From contig NSJX01000003.1 in assembly GCA_002286715.1 (NCBI GenBank), forward strand, positions 1-64,000: a stretch of DNA of 64,000 nucleotides. Reading direction: 5' to 3'. The position numbers and the translations under genes were made by a program. The stretch comes from Dentipellis sp. KUC8613. Its lineage: Eukaryota; Basidiomycota; Agaricomycetes; Russulales; Hericiaceae. Below the pieces are notes generated by a model. That model had not been told where the DNA came from. It made no database searches and saw only the letters and a program-made list of their open reading frames with translations. Below, piece by piece: positions 34,601 to 46,500 of the stretch (positions within the stretch are counted from its first letter, which is position 1; every line of letters starts with the position of its first letter).

Positions 34601-34953
34601 CATCCTCGGCGGTGGTCGCTAATTCCTTAATAGCGAGGTATACCATTTGCCGCAGCGCACTCTGAGCAGGAGTAGTAACACGCTGAGCTACATCATCTCA
34701 GTATAATACAACAACCACTCACATCCTTGTGCTGAAACAGCTTCGTCGTCCCAAAGAACAGCGTTGTCGATTCCTGCGTGCCAAAGGTCTCCCCAATATA
34801 GAGTAAGTAGACTATGCGAGTGAGCAATGCCCTGCATTTCCGCGGGCTGATGGGAGAGTCATTGAAGACGCGAGCTTCTTGCAGAATAGTGGTCTTGTTG
34901 TTGTAATAAGAGCTGAGCCCGCTCTCCTCCTCCTTCTTGGATAGCAGAGACAT
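31635..34953 (-). CDS. SEC21: Coatomer subunit gamma (COPI)
   Basis: Eleven exons on the minus strand (34953-34723, 34661-34503, 34453-34002, 33947-33814, 33764-33586, 33532-33033, 32974-32877, 32825-32691, 32638-32400, 32347-31933, 31873-31635) give 926 residues, normal for the family. The protein is the large gamma subunit of the COPI coat, which moves vesicles from Golgi to ER and within the Golgi. The N-terminal two thirds are the alpha-solenoid adaptin-like trunk ([68 protein letters not shown]). A Pro-rich hinge near residue 630 precedes the gamma-COP appendage, ending [15 protein letters not shown] as in homologues from yeast to man. All junctions restore the frame and conserved sequence. 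The acceptor of the exon starting at 34453 is AAAG rather than a pyrimidine-AG. Confidence 0.95.
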
Positions 34954-36253
34954 GGTGGAGGTGGGCCCGGAGAGCAGATGAGGTGTAGTTGAGCGCGCTG
35001 TGTTCCTACCGACAAGCGCGACGTGGTCAGTACAGTTGTTTGGTCCAAGCACTTCCCATATTCGGCTGTTTGGCAACAGCGCTAGCCTCACCGGCGTCGG
35101 TGACATGCGCATTGGCTTGAACTCGAGCTCGCATGCAAGATACCGACGTTGAAGGCAGACTATCAAACCACATCGTAGGCACAGCTCATGAGAATAAATA
35201 GAGACACAGAGCAACCATATTTGAATAATAGTAGCCGTACAGTACAAGTACTATGCACCGGACAAGAATCATCGCGCCAGGCCCATGACTGTATACACTC
35301 CTGCGAGGGGAAGGGAAGGTGAAGTCGTGAGGGGGACATGAAGTAACGTGAATGGAAAGAGTCCGCGGGTGTCCTACTCCCAACGGGATGTATCGAGACG
35401 AGTATGGATGAAGTGCGTGTAGTTCCCCTCACCGACAAAACCTTGGCCTACGCTCCCACAGCTATCGGGACCGGACGCGGCGCCCTCTCCCAAGCCACTC
35501 GCCCTCAACGCGCTCTGTCTGCGTGGATACAGAGCCGGGATGAGGTGGGGGATGGGAGGACAACAAAGGGTGATGGAGGGGGAAGGAAAGGAAGAGATAC
35601 GTAAACGAACGTGTGGGTGGAGGCAAATATTACGAGTATGGGTAATCGGATGGTACGAGGAAACGTGGAGGATGAGTTACACCGATAGCAATAACCAGAA
35701 GGATGGGGAACACGGGCGCGGAGAGTAAGGGGGTCTAGCAGAAAGGATCACGTAAAGGATAAAGGCGGCCACCCCCGACTGGCTTCCGAGAAGGCCGCAT
35801 CGGGAGGTAGCTTGAATATAAAAAAGCGTCCGTGTTTGGGAAAAGTCGCGCGACTGTAGTGGAATGGTGTGGATGAAGGGATTTCATGGACGTGCTCCTG
35901 AGATACCGAAAGGAGGATGTGCCCGAACTTGACGACATTGCCAGCACAACGGACAACCATGACGAAAGGTGCGAATGCGAGAAGGCAGCAACAACCAGGA
36001 CTGTGAGGTCGATCCTCTGATCTTGAGACCCAAAATGACCTGGCGTGCCCCAACCCATTCTCTTGCAACTTCTGACCTCCTCCGGAATGGCTTCATCAAA
36101 ACCCACCACCGACCAATAACCGTCACAACGAGCCTAGAGACCTTGGAAGAACCAAATCGACCGAGCGCACTTCACCGCACCTGCCCTCCGCCCCCTTTCG
36201 CTCGGCCGGACCCCTGGCGTGCACAAGCGAACAAACAGCTGACCAGAACACAT
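34954..36253. other. Intergenic region between coatomer gamma and casein kinase I
   Basis: This contains the promoter side of the coatomer gene (up to about 35150) and the 3' flank of the kinase gene. Purine-rich tracts lie at 35530-35620. No recognisable gene was found on either strand. Confidence 0.45.
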
Positions 36254-37514
36254 TTACCACAGATCACCATCACGAGCCCTTGCACGCTGCTGACCAACGG
36301 CACCAGGAGCACCAGCCTGCATCTGACGAGTGTGGGAGCGAAGCCTAAAAACGGAGTGCTGAGCAACATCACCCCACCACGAGTTAAGATACATACTGCC
36401 TGTCACTAGCACGAGGCTCACCCTCATCCTCCTGAACAACCTTCCTGCGTCCACCAGCAGCCGCCTTAGAGCTGGCGCTCACGGAACCATCATCTTGAGC
36501 GTTGCGCTGCACGCTCCAGTCGAAGACGTAATCGTACTGGAAGCCCTCGCGGACAAAGAGGTCCCTGAACAGCTTGCGCAGGTAGGAGTAGTCGGGCTTG
36601 TCGTCGAAGCGCAAAGCACGCGTGTAGTTTAAGAAGATGCCGAACTCGTGAGGGAAGCCACGGCACAGAACGTCGGTAGGCGTGGTCATCTTCTTCTCCA
36701 TGATCCTGTCGTACTTCTGCTTCTTGGTGGCTGCCTTCAGTCCCTGCCACGGCAGAGCGCCACGGAGGAAGTACATGAGAACGTAGGCCAAAGACTCCAA
36801 ATCATCTCGGCGGGCCTGCTCCACCCCCAGATGGGTGTTGATCGACGTGTAGCGAGCGGTACCCGTAAGGTTCTTGTTCTCCCTGTACGGGATGTGGAGA
36901 TGAGTCTTGGGGTCTCTGTACTTCTTCGCGAGACCGAAATCGATGACATTGACTTGGTTCCCACGCTTCCCAATGCCCATCAGGAAGTTATCGGGTTTGA
37001 TGTCGCGGTGGATGAAGTTACGAGAGTGAACGTATTCGATGCGAGAGATCTAGACAACAGGGAGTCAGCACCGCCACTACTCTAGTAGAGAGATTGAGGA
37101 GCATACTAGTTGATCAGCTAGCAGAAGGACGGTCTTGAGACCAAACTTGCGGTTGCAGAAGTTGAACAGATCCTCGAGAGAGGGACCAAGGAGATCGATG
37201 ACCATCGCATTGTAGTCGCATTCTGTCCCGAACCACCGGACAAAGGGAACGCCGACACCGCCAGCAAGGGTCTTGAGGACCTTGGACTCGTATTCAAGCT
37301 GGGGATGTTTGGCCTTGACTGACTCTAACTTGATGGCGACCTCCTCGCCCGAAATGATGTTGATTCCGAGGTAGATGTCACCTAAGAAGAATGAGGATGA
37401 GATTTCCACAGAGAAACCTGCAGACGCACCGAAGGAGCCAGAGCCAATCTTCTTTCCCAACCTATATTTACCGCCAACGCGGAGATCCAGTCGGTGAGAC
37501 GACGAATCGGCCAT
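36254..37514 (-). CDS. Casein kinase I, delta/epsilon (Hrr25-like) type
   Basis: Four exons on the minus strand (37514-37430, 37381-37107, 37049-36397, 36344-36254) give 367 residues. The kinase domain has the Gly loop IGSGSFGDIYLG, the ATP lysine in EEVAIKLES, catalytic HRDIKPDN (Asp136), [10 protein letters not shown], and the CK1-specific [15 protein letters not shown] with [15 protein letters not shown] in place of the usual APE motif. It is a Ser/Thr kinase with roles in DNA repair, vesicle traffic and ribosome maturation in fungi. The last exon is easily missed: a reading-through stop occurs at 36384, but a GTATGT donor at 36396 and a TTTTTAG acceptor at 36345 extend the tail to [18 protein letters not shown] and beyond. 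A TATA element (TTATAAAAGC) near 38040-38031 and a donor at 37880 with an acceptor at 37570 suggest a 311-base intron in the 5' UTR. Confidence 0.92.
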
Positions 37515-39278
37515 ATTCAGAGGATGGGTGGAATGTTATAAAATTCTAGCAGCGAAACGTCAGTCAGACCTGCAAGACGTTTAGAAAAGAAAGCAAGCGT
37601 AGAGAATGACACTGTTCACAACCCTAAGAGGGGCCACGTCAAGCAGGGCGAGCGCCAGATTGTACACGGATCATCCCCCTCCCGCGGCGACTCCCAATCC
37701 CGCCAACCTCGAAGCGTGCGACACGACTCTAATACGCCACAATCCCAAGTATCAACGAAGACGATAGCGTCCCCCATGAACAAGGAATGGGCAAGGTGGG
37801 GTCTCGAGACGCTGTTCGGAACGTCTCCGCAGTCGTCGTCGCCACACAAACTTTTGTGACAAACGAAGATTGATACTCACGGATAGTGGGGGTAACGGAG
37901 ACTGTGAGAGCGTTGAGGAAGGAAAAAAGACGAGACAATGGGAGTAGAGGGGGGGAGAGGGGGAGAACAAGGACAGAGGAAGTGGGTAGAGGGCGGCTGA
38001 GCGTGGGAAAGTAGGCTGAGGGCGCGTGTTGCTTTTATAATTTGCACAACGTGTCGTTGGTGGCTCTCATCATCGCTTTACTCAATTCTTTATGTACATC
38101 TGCCACCATCTCTCCTTGTTGTTCTCTCTTCGATGTGCACACGACAATAGCGCTTCTTCCGCGTCTCATGTTTTGTCACTGTGCATGCACTGATCTCCAC
38201 GCAAAGCGGTCTCGAGAGTCTGTTCAGGTGAGCTTGACCCGAAAGCACCCTGTGCTCGTGACCGGCGGTTGTATACGGTCTCCGCGCAAGGTTGCAACCC
38301 GGTGTCCTTCATTCTCAGATACGAGGCAGAGCATGCCGCTTTATCAGCGTGCCGAGCTTGCACCGACCACCCGATGTGACCACGATTAGATGCTTCCCTT
38401 CCATGGACCCTGCTTCTTGTCCTCTACTCCCCTGAGGTTCTCCGCACGCGATTGCCGCCTGCAGCGCTTCTGCTTGTCCGATTTGGCCGCGCCAGGTGGT
38501 CCGAGCATCGATGCCTTCGGCCACGGCTCGCCATCTAGCACCATGCTTTCAGCTCGAGGCCCCCTGCGTATTGCCCATCCTGATGGCCTCCGCATCCAGG
38601 CATCTGCCGGCCTGACGCGGAGTGACTGACGATTCTCGTGCTGCATCGATTCCAATCACACAAGGTGGAGGTGCGTCCGGTGCCTAGAAGCATCTAAATG
38701 GAGTTCCATATGCGAGCTCCTTAGCTCCGTAACGGGCGTTCGAGTCGAAAAGACTCCATTGATCTTCTCGCCCATACTCAAGTAGGCGCACATCCCAGAG
38801 ACAAATATTAGTTGTCTCTGTGTTTGCTTCGATATGTCCTTGGTTTCCTCCGCGGGCACCGCCGCCCGAGAGCGTTGTCTTGGTTCCGCCATGTTGGCTT
38901 GGCTGGATACCGCTCCCCGACAGACCAATGGCGAAAGGCAGCCTCATGCGTCTCATGTTCATCAAGTACCGTTACTTGAAATATCAGAAAATATTTTTTC
39001 AGGCTCTTATTGAGGTGTAAAAGGACCGCGGGCGAGGGAGTTGGAGATGAAAGCAGGCCAAAACGGGTAGGTAGGATCGCACCGGCATATGGCGGCGCGA
39101 GAGGCAGAGCCGTGATCGGTGTCCAAGGTGTTCTTGCATCTGGCCATCTTCCGTTTCCGTTCCTTCTCCCTCCTCCCTCCCCCCCTCCCCCTTCGTTCTT
39201 TCCCTCCGGCAGTGTTCGGACAACTTCCAGGACTACTGGAGACTCCATTCTTTACACACACCCCTCTTTGCCTCGACA
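37515..39278. other. Divergent intergenic region (casein kinase I / chitin synthase)
   Basis: This holds the probable 5' UTR and UTR intron of the kinase (37570-37880), its TATA element near 38035, and the pyrimidine-rich leader of chitin synthase (39140-39278). No further gene was seen between about 38050 and 39100. Confidence 0.5.
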
Positions 39279-42200
39279 ATGGCCTACTACCAACATGACG
39301 ATCCCTACAACACTCACCCCATCAACCCTGGATACCCCCCCGTCGGCACTGGTGTTGCGTCTGGATACCCACCCGCCGTCGGGCACGGCGGGCAGTATGC
39401 GCAACACTCAGAACCATACCACCATGAATACGATACCTCACAGGGCTGGGACTCCAAGTCTACGAAATCATACCAGAGCAGCTATGCTGGCTCCCAGGCA
39501 CATCTCAACCCGCAGTACGATATGAGCCAGGTCACACTTCACGACGCACCTCCGGTACCCGCAATGCCGTATGCTTTCCAGCCGGACTACCCCCCGATGC
39601 AGCAGCGGCCCCCCGTTCTGAGGCAGCCTAGCGCAGGATACTCTGCTGCCCGAGAGAAGCTCATGAAACGCAGGTCCGTTCGGCATGTCGAGCTTCAGCA
39701 GGGCAACCTTGTTCTGGATGTCCAAGTCCCTACGCATATCGTCCCAGCAGGGAACACTTCGGAGGAGATGAACAAGATGCGCTATACGGCGGCGACCTGC
39801 GACCCGGATGAATTCATGCGGAGGAAATACACTCTGCGTCCGTATCTGTACGGCCGGCAAACGGAGCTGTTTATCGTCATGACCATGTACAATGAGGACG
39901 AAGTCTTGTTCGTTCGCACGATGAATTCGTGAGTGTCAAGTTTGCTTCCGTGTTTTTGTCCTAATGCCGAATCGTCTTGCGCGCAGCGTCATCAAGAACG
40001 TTGCCCACCTTTGCAGCCGGACTCGGTCGAAGACGTGGGGGCCAGATGGTTGGAAGAAAGTCGTGGTCTGCGTTGTTTCCGACGGACGGAACAAGGTCAA
40101 TAAGCGGACCCTGCAAGTACTATCCCTCGTGAGTTTTCCTGATCTTACGCATTTGCGCACTCATAATTTGATAATGACATACGGTTCTTAGATGGGATGT
40201 TATCAAGAGGGAATCGCTAAAGACTCCGTTGCCGGAAAAGATGTAACTGCGCACATATTTGAGTGCGTTGATCTGTGTCTACACATGGAAAGCTTCCTAA
40301 CGCACCTTCTGTCCTAGGTTCACATCTAATGTGATGGTCTCGGAGAAGGGCGAGGTCTCGACTGGGGGTTGTCCGGTGCAGATTGTCTTCTGCTTGAAGG
40401 AACAGAACAAGAAGAAGCTCAACAGTCATCGATGGTTCTTTAATGCGTTTGGACCCCTCATCAAACCCAACGGTGTGTCCTCAAGTATCGCGCTTCCCGG
40501 GGGTCTACTAACCTTTCGTAGTCTGTGTCCTTCTGGATGTCGGAACGAAGCCCACTGGAACTTCCATATACGAGCTCTGGAAATGTGAGTACGTCGCTCG
40601 TCACGTCGTATGCGGTTCCTGATCGGGTGCAAAGGTTTCGATAAGCATGTTAATGTCGGCGGGGCCTGCGGAGAGTAAGGGTTCTAAGAACATCTTGAGG
40701 TTGGTACTAACATGTTCCTGATAGAATCTGCGTGGAGGCCGGCAGAGGATGCGGCCTCTTGTTGATGAGTCCTTTGGCCGCATCACAGAATTTCGAGGTA
40801 AATGCTTTCTTTGTGTATATGTTTCATTCGTACGTAATTCACCTTGCATCTGAAGTACAAAATGTCCAATATTCTCGACAAGCCCCTCGAGGTCAGTTTT
40901 GTCATCTCCGCGTATACAATCACTCATGACCTTACCGCGGAGTACAGAGTGTATTCGGCTACATCAGCGTGCTTCCAGGAGCTTTCAGTGCCTATCGATA
41001 CAAAGCCCTTCAGAATGGTCCCGACGGAAGGGGTCCGCTTGCGTCTTACTTCAAGGGAGAGACTATGCACGGCGGAGGTGCCGATGGCGCAGGTCTTTTC
41101 GGTTAGTTTCTTCGCACGTGGAGGGATATCCGGCTCATGTTCATCCACTATCTCCGCGGCAGAACGGAACATGTACTTGGCCGAAGATCGTATCTTGTGC
41201 TTCGAGATCGTGACCAAGAAGCGCGAAGGGTGGATGTACGTTCTGGCTTCTAAGCCGATTTCGATTTACTCAGCTTCAAACCTTGACAGATTGAAGTACG
41301 TTAAGAGTGCCAAAGCGGCAACCGATGTGCCCACGACTGTGCCGGAGTTCATCTCCCAACGCCGTCGTTGGTTGAACGGCTCCCTTTTTGCTTCTATCCA
41401 TGCGACAATATTCTTCTGGAGAATTTGGACGTCAGGGCAGAATTTCTTCCGAAAGATCGTCCTTCAGGTAAGTTTCTAACAGGGATCCTCACTATGGTTG
41501 CTAAGCGTTCTATAGATCGAATTCATCTACAATGCTGTACAACTTCTGTTCACCTGGACTTCGTTGGCCAATTTCTACCTGGCATTCTTCTTCGTGAGGC
41601 GCTCTTCCGACGTATCGCATATCATGACTGAAGGCGTTTTATCGAATAGCTTGTCTCTTCAGCAACGGCAGACTCGCAGAACGATCCCTTCAAGTTCCTC
41701 AGCAATGGAGCTGGCAAGGACGTCTTCGAGGTGTTCCTGAAGGTGTGTTTCCCTCAATTGCTGCCTACGAACGCTGGTTGACCATACGCGTAGTTGTACA
41801 TCGGCCTCCTATTCGTCATCATTGTCTGCTCGCTCGGCAATCGGCCTCAGGTATGGGGATGCCGTGTCCGCATAACGAGTTCATACTGACCATGTTCTTT
41901 TTCGTAGGGATCTAAATGGACCTATTCTATTTCGATGATTCTGTTCGGATTGTGTAACGTCATCACCCTATGGTGTGCCGGATACACGATATATCTTGCG
42001 TTACCCCACACTGTTGCGGGCTGGAAAGATCTACCCCAGTAAGTGCTCAAACGCTTTTGGTGAGTTACGAACTAACTCGAATTTGTCCTTTCCCAGCCTT
42101 ATCGAGACCAACGCTACTATCCGAGAGCTCGTCATCTCTATCGCTGCAACCTATGGACTCTACTTCATCTCGTCGTTCATGCACCTTGAACCATGGCACA

Positions 42201-43003
42201 TGTTTACGTCGTTCATACAGTACATGTTCCTGCTTCCAAGCTGTGAGTTATCGCCGTCACTTAATTGAAATCCTGCGCTAATCACAACACATAGACGTCA
42301 ACATTCTGAGTACGCTTTCTGACGAACCATGGTGAAATGAAACTGACTTTTCTCTTGTCACAAGTGATGTACGCAATGTGCAACTTGCACGACGTCACCT
42401 GGTGAGCGACATGTTAATGTGATCTATTCTCATCTGATCCGTTTGTAGGGGCACGAAAGGAGACAACGGTTCAAGCAAGGACCTCGGCGGTGCTAAGAAG
42501 GTCAAAGGCGAGGACGGCAAAGAAGTTATGGAAGTTGAACTCCCTACCCAACGTGAAGACGTCGACCAGCTTTGGGCCGCCGCCCGCAGTTCGCTGCAGC
42601 AGAAGCCTCCGGAGATGAAGGAACACCGCGATGCCGCAACTAAGCAGGCCGACCATGACCGTAATAGCCGTACGAATGTCGTATTGGCTTGGGTCGGAAC
42701 CAACATGTACGTCATTTTTTATAGTGTCGTGTGGTAAACGTCAACTTTCGTTATCAGTGCCATGATCGTCGTCTTTACCTCCAACGCTTTCCTCAATTGG
42801 GTCCATGAACACGTCGAGAACATGACTGATGCAAATTTCAACCCCTACCTCAGTTTCCTATTCTTTGCGCTGTGAGTGGTCTTCGGCCAAACGTTCTTCA
42901 AATGGTGCACTCTGACACGATCACTATCTCCAGCGCTGGTTTATCCGCCATTCGCTTCGTGGGCTCGCTTCTGTATCTGATCTTCAGATTGTTCGGATTT
43001 TAA
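39279..43003 (+). CDS. Chitin synthase (division 1)
   Basis: Twenty-one exons (39279-39928, 39987-40128, 40192-40262, 40318-40472, 40522-40584, 40635-40674, 40725-40797, 40856-40891, 40948-41101, 41163-41235, 41290-41467, 41516-41593, 41650-41742, 41794-41850, 41908-42038, 42097-42242, 42295-42309, 42365-42401, 42449-42706, 42758-42871, 42934-43003) join in frame to 877 residues. The protein is a plasma-membrane glycosyltransferase that makes chitin from UDP-GlcNAc. A disordered Tyr/Pro-rich N-terminus is followed by the chitin synthase N-terminal domain ([20 protein letters not shown]) and the GT2 core with [42 protein letters not shown] and [10 protein letters not shown] (the QRRRW product-binding motif). 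Several membrane helices follow and the protein ends [13 protein letters not shown]. Size and motifs fit classes I-III rather than myosin-headed classes. One exon is only 15 bases (YVNIL). Confidence 0.93.
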
Positions 43004-43531
43004 TCTTCGGTCGTCGTGGCTACTTTCCTTTTGCCCGGCCCGAGTTCTGTCATTTTGTCAAGTTTGTCCGTTTTATTCGATATTTATATTACCATACCTT
43101 CGTCGTGAGCAGATTGATTTTGCGGCGACTTGTATCATACCTATGGGAGGATTTGGAGGCGTTGTAGGGGTGTAATCGCAACATGTACGAATGGGTCTTG
43201 GAATACTCAGTATAGTAGCTAGTATACCCAGCAGAAATCGAGACACAGATTGCGATAAGAGCTTTACGCGAATGCGGCTGCTTCTATAGCCAAGATCTCC
43301 TCATCAAGAACACTCGCTGCACGTCTTTAGACATGTGCAAATTCAATTTTGACAGAGAGCCAGGGCACGAATAATTGACGGAATTTGGGAGACACGTTCG
43401 CCGGGTGAATGCCACGTGACCGACAATTGAAGACGCGTAGGGCGGGAGGGCTATCCGTGCTCCGACCGCGTTCCATCTCGAAAGCCAGAGGCCGACGCTC
43501 GGTTCTCATAAAGCCCACTGCTGTTCCAATC
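43004..43531. other. Intergenic region between chitin synthase and NTE1-type gene
   Basis: 3' flank of chitin synthase and promoter of the phospholipase gene, which lies on the same strand. No gene was seen. Confidence 0.5.
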
Positions 43532-46500
43532 ATGGACCCCGCCGTCACCTCTCTGCAGGTCGTCGGAACCATGGAGCAGGGCGACAGACACCCCGTCGTC
43601 TCGTTCTTGTCTGCATTTTTCTGGGTTATATGTGCGTCCCCTGCTTGTTGCCCTGGTTTGCCTGGTACTGACATATGGAGCAGTATACCTCCTGTCATGG
43701 GTCAAGTCTCTCATTGCATTCGCTACGATTAGTGTGCCTCGCCTCATCTACTCTGCGCTGTCCTATTCCATGACCCTGACGGTATGCGTTTCGTTCTATG
43801 GTTATAAACGGGACTGAAATCCGTCTGTCCCAGCTCAACTTCTGGTCATTCGCCATCATGTTTGCGGCCTCTGCTGTAGCGCTGAATTATTGGATACGCT
43901 TCCGCTACCTGAACACCTATGCGCAACTGAAGGAACCTCCGCTCATGAAGCCCGACGCCCAGGAGCTGCATCCCGACGTGAATACCACAGAGCCACCCCC
44001 TGCCTTTCACAATTACTTGGATGAATTCCTTCAAGCTGTACGAGTGTTCGGATTCTTGGAGAAACCAGTGAGTGCTTGTTGCGACTCTGCAAGAGGGAAT
44101 TCTGATATCGATCTCGTTAGGTCTTCCATGAACTTGCTAGGCATCTGCAGACGCGCAGGCTCATTGCCGGAGACAGCTTGTCACTCGATCAAGACAAGAA
44201 TTTCTATTGCGTGGTTGATGGTATGGTTCAGGTGTATGCGCCTTCTGGAAAGTCTGCCGAGTCCCAAGGAGGTGTCTGGGACAACGAGGATATGAACGGT
44301 TACGAACTCATGAACGAAGTTGGAAGTGGTGGGACCTTGTCTAGTCTATTCACTATCTTGAGTCTCTTTACAGAGAACGTCAAGATGAGTTGGCAAAATG
44401 ACGATGTAGTCAGCATGGACGACCCTACTACTACGGATGGTATTCCAGCACGGCCGTCTGTTTTGCGAAACCGTTCTAAACGTGCGGATTCTGACGTATC
44501 GCGCTTCGATCTTGACTTCCCCGCGAGGAGCCGGAGCCGGAGCCGCTCGCCTTCGCTATCCTCGTCTGTTTCCTCGTCTGGGTCTACGATTCACGCCTCG
44601 GATACTGTCCCCGTCCCGGACATTCCATCCTCCCCGTCTCAGAGGACTGATACTACGAACCCTTCAACACCCCAGCAGCGTCCACAAGTTCTTCGCAGGG
44701 TCAGCAAGATCCACCATGGAACTGTTGCACGGGCTACGGAGGATACGACACTGGCTGTCATCCCTGCCGAGGCATTCCGTCGTGTCACCAAGAAATTCCC
44801 GAAGGCGACCGCGCACATCGTTCAGGGTATGTCATTTTTCTTCTCTGTTCATACGAAAACTTGAACGTTGTATCTAGTCATCATGACTCGTTTCTCCCGT
44901 GTTACTTTCAATGCTGCTCACAAGTATCTCGGACTGACTACCGAAGTCCTCCGCACCGAGAAAGCAATCAACGATCTAGCATGCCATCCTCTTCCTCCCA
45001 AATTTTACGAGGGCGGTGGAATGGAGCAGCTGAGGCAGCGCTTCGATCGTGCCGGAGACACCTCTCCCTCTGACGGTAATCACTTTGACGACAGCTCTCC
45101 CTCCACTGTGCTTTCCGGAAAAACTGCGGTTGATCCCGATTTCCTTACGGTTCGCCTGACAGAGAGCCCGGGAACTCGCCCGAACGATCCTCCTCGCGGT
45201 CTTACTCGCTTGCCTAACCGTTCCGCTCGTCATCTGGTACAGGCAGGAGACTTGCTGAGCTCAACCGATACCACGAATGAGGCTTCTACTTCGTCGGCTC
45301 GAATGCACAGCGTTCTGAACACCCCCAAGATACCTCGTCGAGACTTGTCCAACGACGTCTTTGATACAGAGTTTCTGAAGCAGGCATCTCATCTGAATGG
45401 AGACGACTTTGATCTTCGGGAAGCGGTAATGAACTGTGTCGCTATGTCTATCGGGTTACTCCAGCCACCCATTAGTGGTGACGTCTCCGTCGAGGCGTCC
45501 CCTGCCTTCCCGCCCATATCTCCCAGCGGACAGCTTTCACGCGCGGCTGCCTTCAATTCATCTTTTGGTTCTTTATCGCTATTGGATATGCCTGACGATT
45601 CTTCCAGCATGACTGGAGGCTCCTCTTCGACGAAGACGGCTAATGGGTACATGAAAGGCCTGGATAATGAGGTTGAAATATTGTTTTTCTCTGCTGGTTC
45701 CTACCTTGCCCGCGCTGGAGAAAGGGACGTCGGTACGTCCGCGTTTTGACTCTAGGGAATAGTATCTCAAAGCATTGAACATCTTCTAGGATTATTTTAT
45801 GTCATCGACGGTTTCCTCGATATCCTGTTGCCGTCTAAGGACGCGCCAAAGAAGCCGAAAGCCAATCCCTCGCCAATGTCTCCGAATACGATTTACAAGT
45901 CAGAGACCTTCCCACCTGATCGAAGCAGCGCCACCTCGAGTACCACTTCCAATAGGAGTGCCAGGAGACAATCTCCAGACAGTGGGAGTGAGCCGCGAGC
46001 TCCTCAAGGTCGGCAACCCCTTTTCACGGTGAAGCCCGGAGGCATAGCAGGATATTTAGGTACGTCGTGTGTCCGGGTCATAGTTTTGCTTCATACTGAC
46101 CGTGTCGTGATCAGCGTCCCTCTCCCATACTGCATCCTACGTCGACATTGTCGCCAAGACTGATACCTATGTCGGTTTTTTGCCCCATCATGCTTTGGAG
46201 CGGCTTCTGGAGAAGCAGCCTATCGTTCTTTTAACCCTAGCCAAGCGTCTCATATCGCTGTTGTCTCCGTTAGGTAAGAGCTAATTGCCTGAGAGTGCCG
46301 TTGACAAATTATTAAACCATGCCACCTTCAGTACTTCAGATCGATGCCTCATTGGACTGGATGCAGGTCAACGCTGGGCAAGTCCTTTGGCGCACTGGGG
46401 ATGTCAGCGACAGCTTCTACATTGTCATCAACGGCCGTCTTCGTGCCATCACGGAGAAGGAACAAGGAGGCGTGAATATCGTGGCGGAATACGGCCAGGG

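Noticed and set aside
36384..36396. Apparent stop codon ending casein kinase I at QYVS
   Set aside because: A GTATGT donor lies exactly there, and splicing to 36344 restores a longer C-terminal tail in frame.
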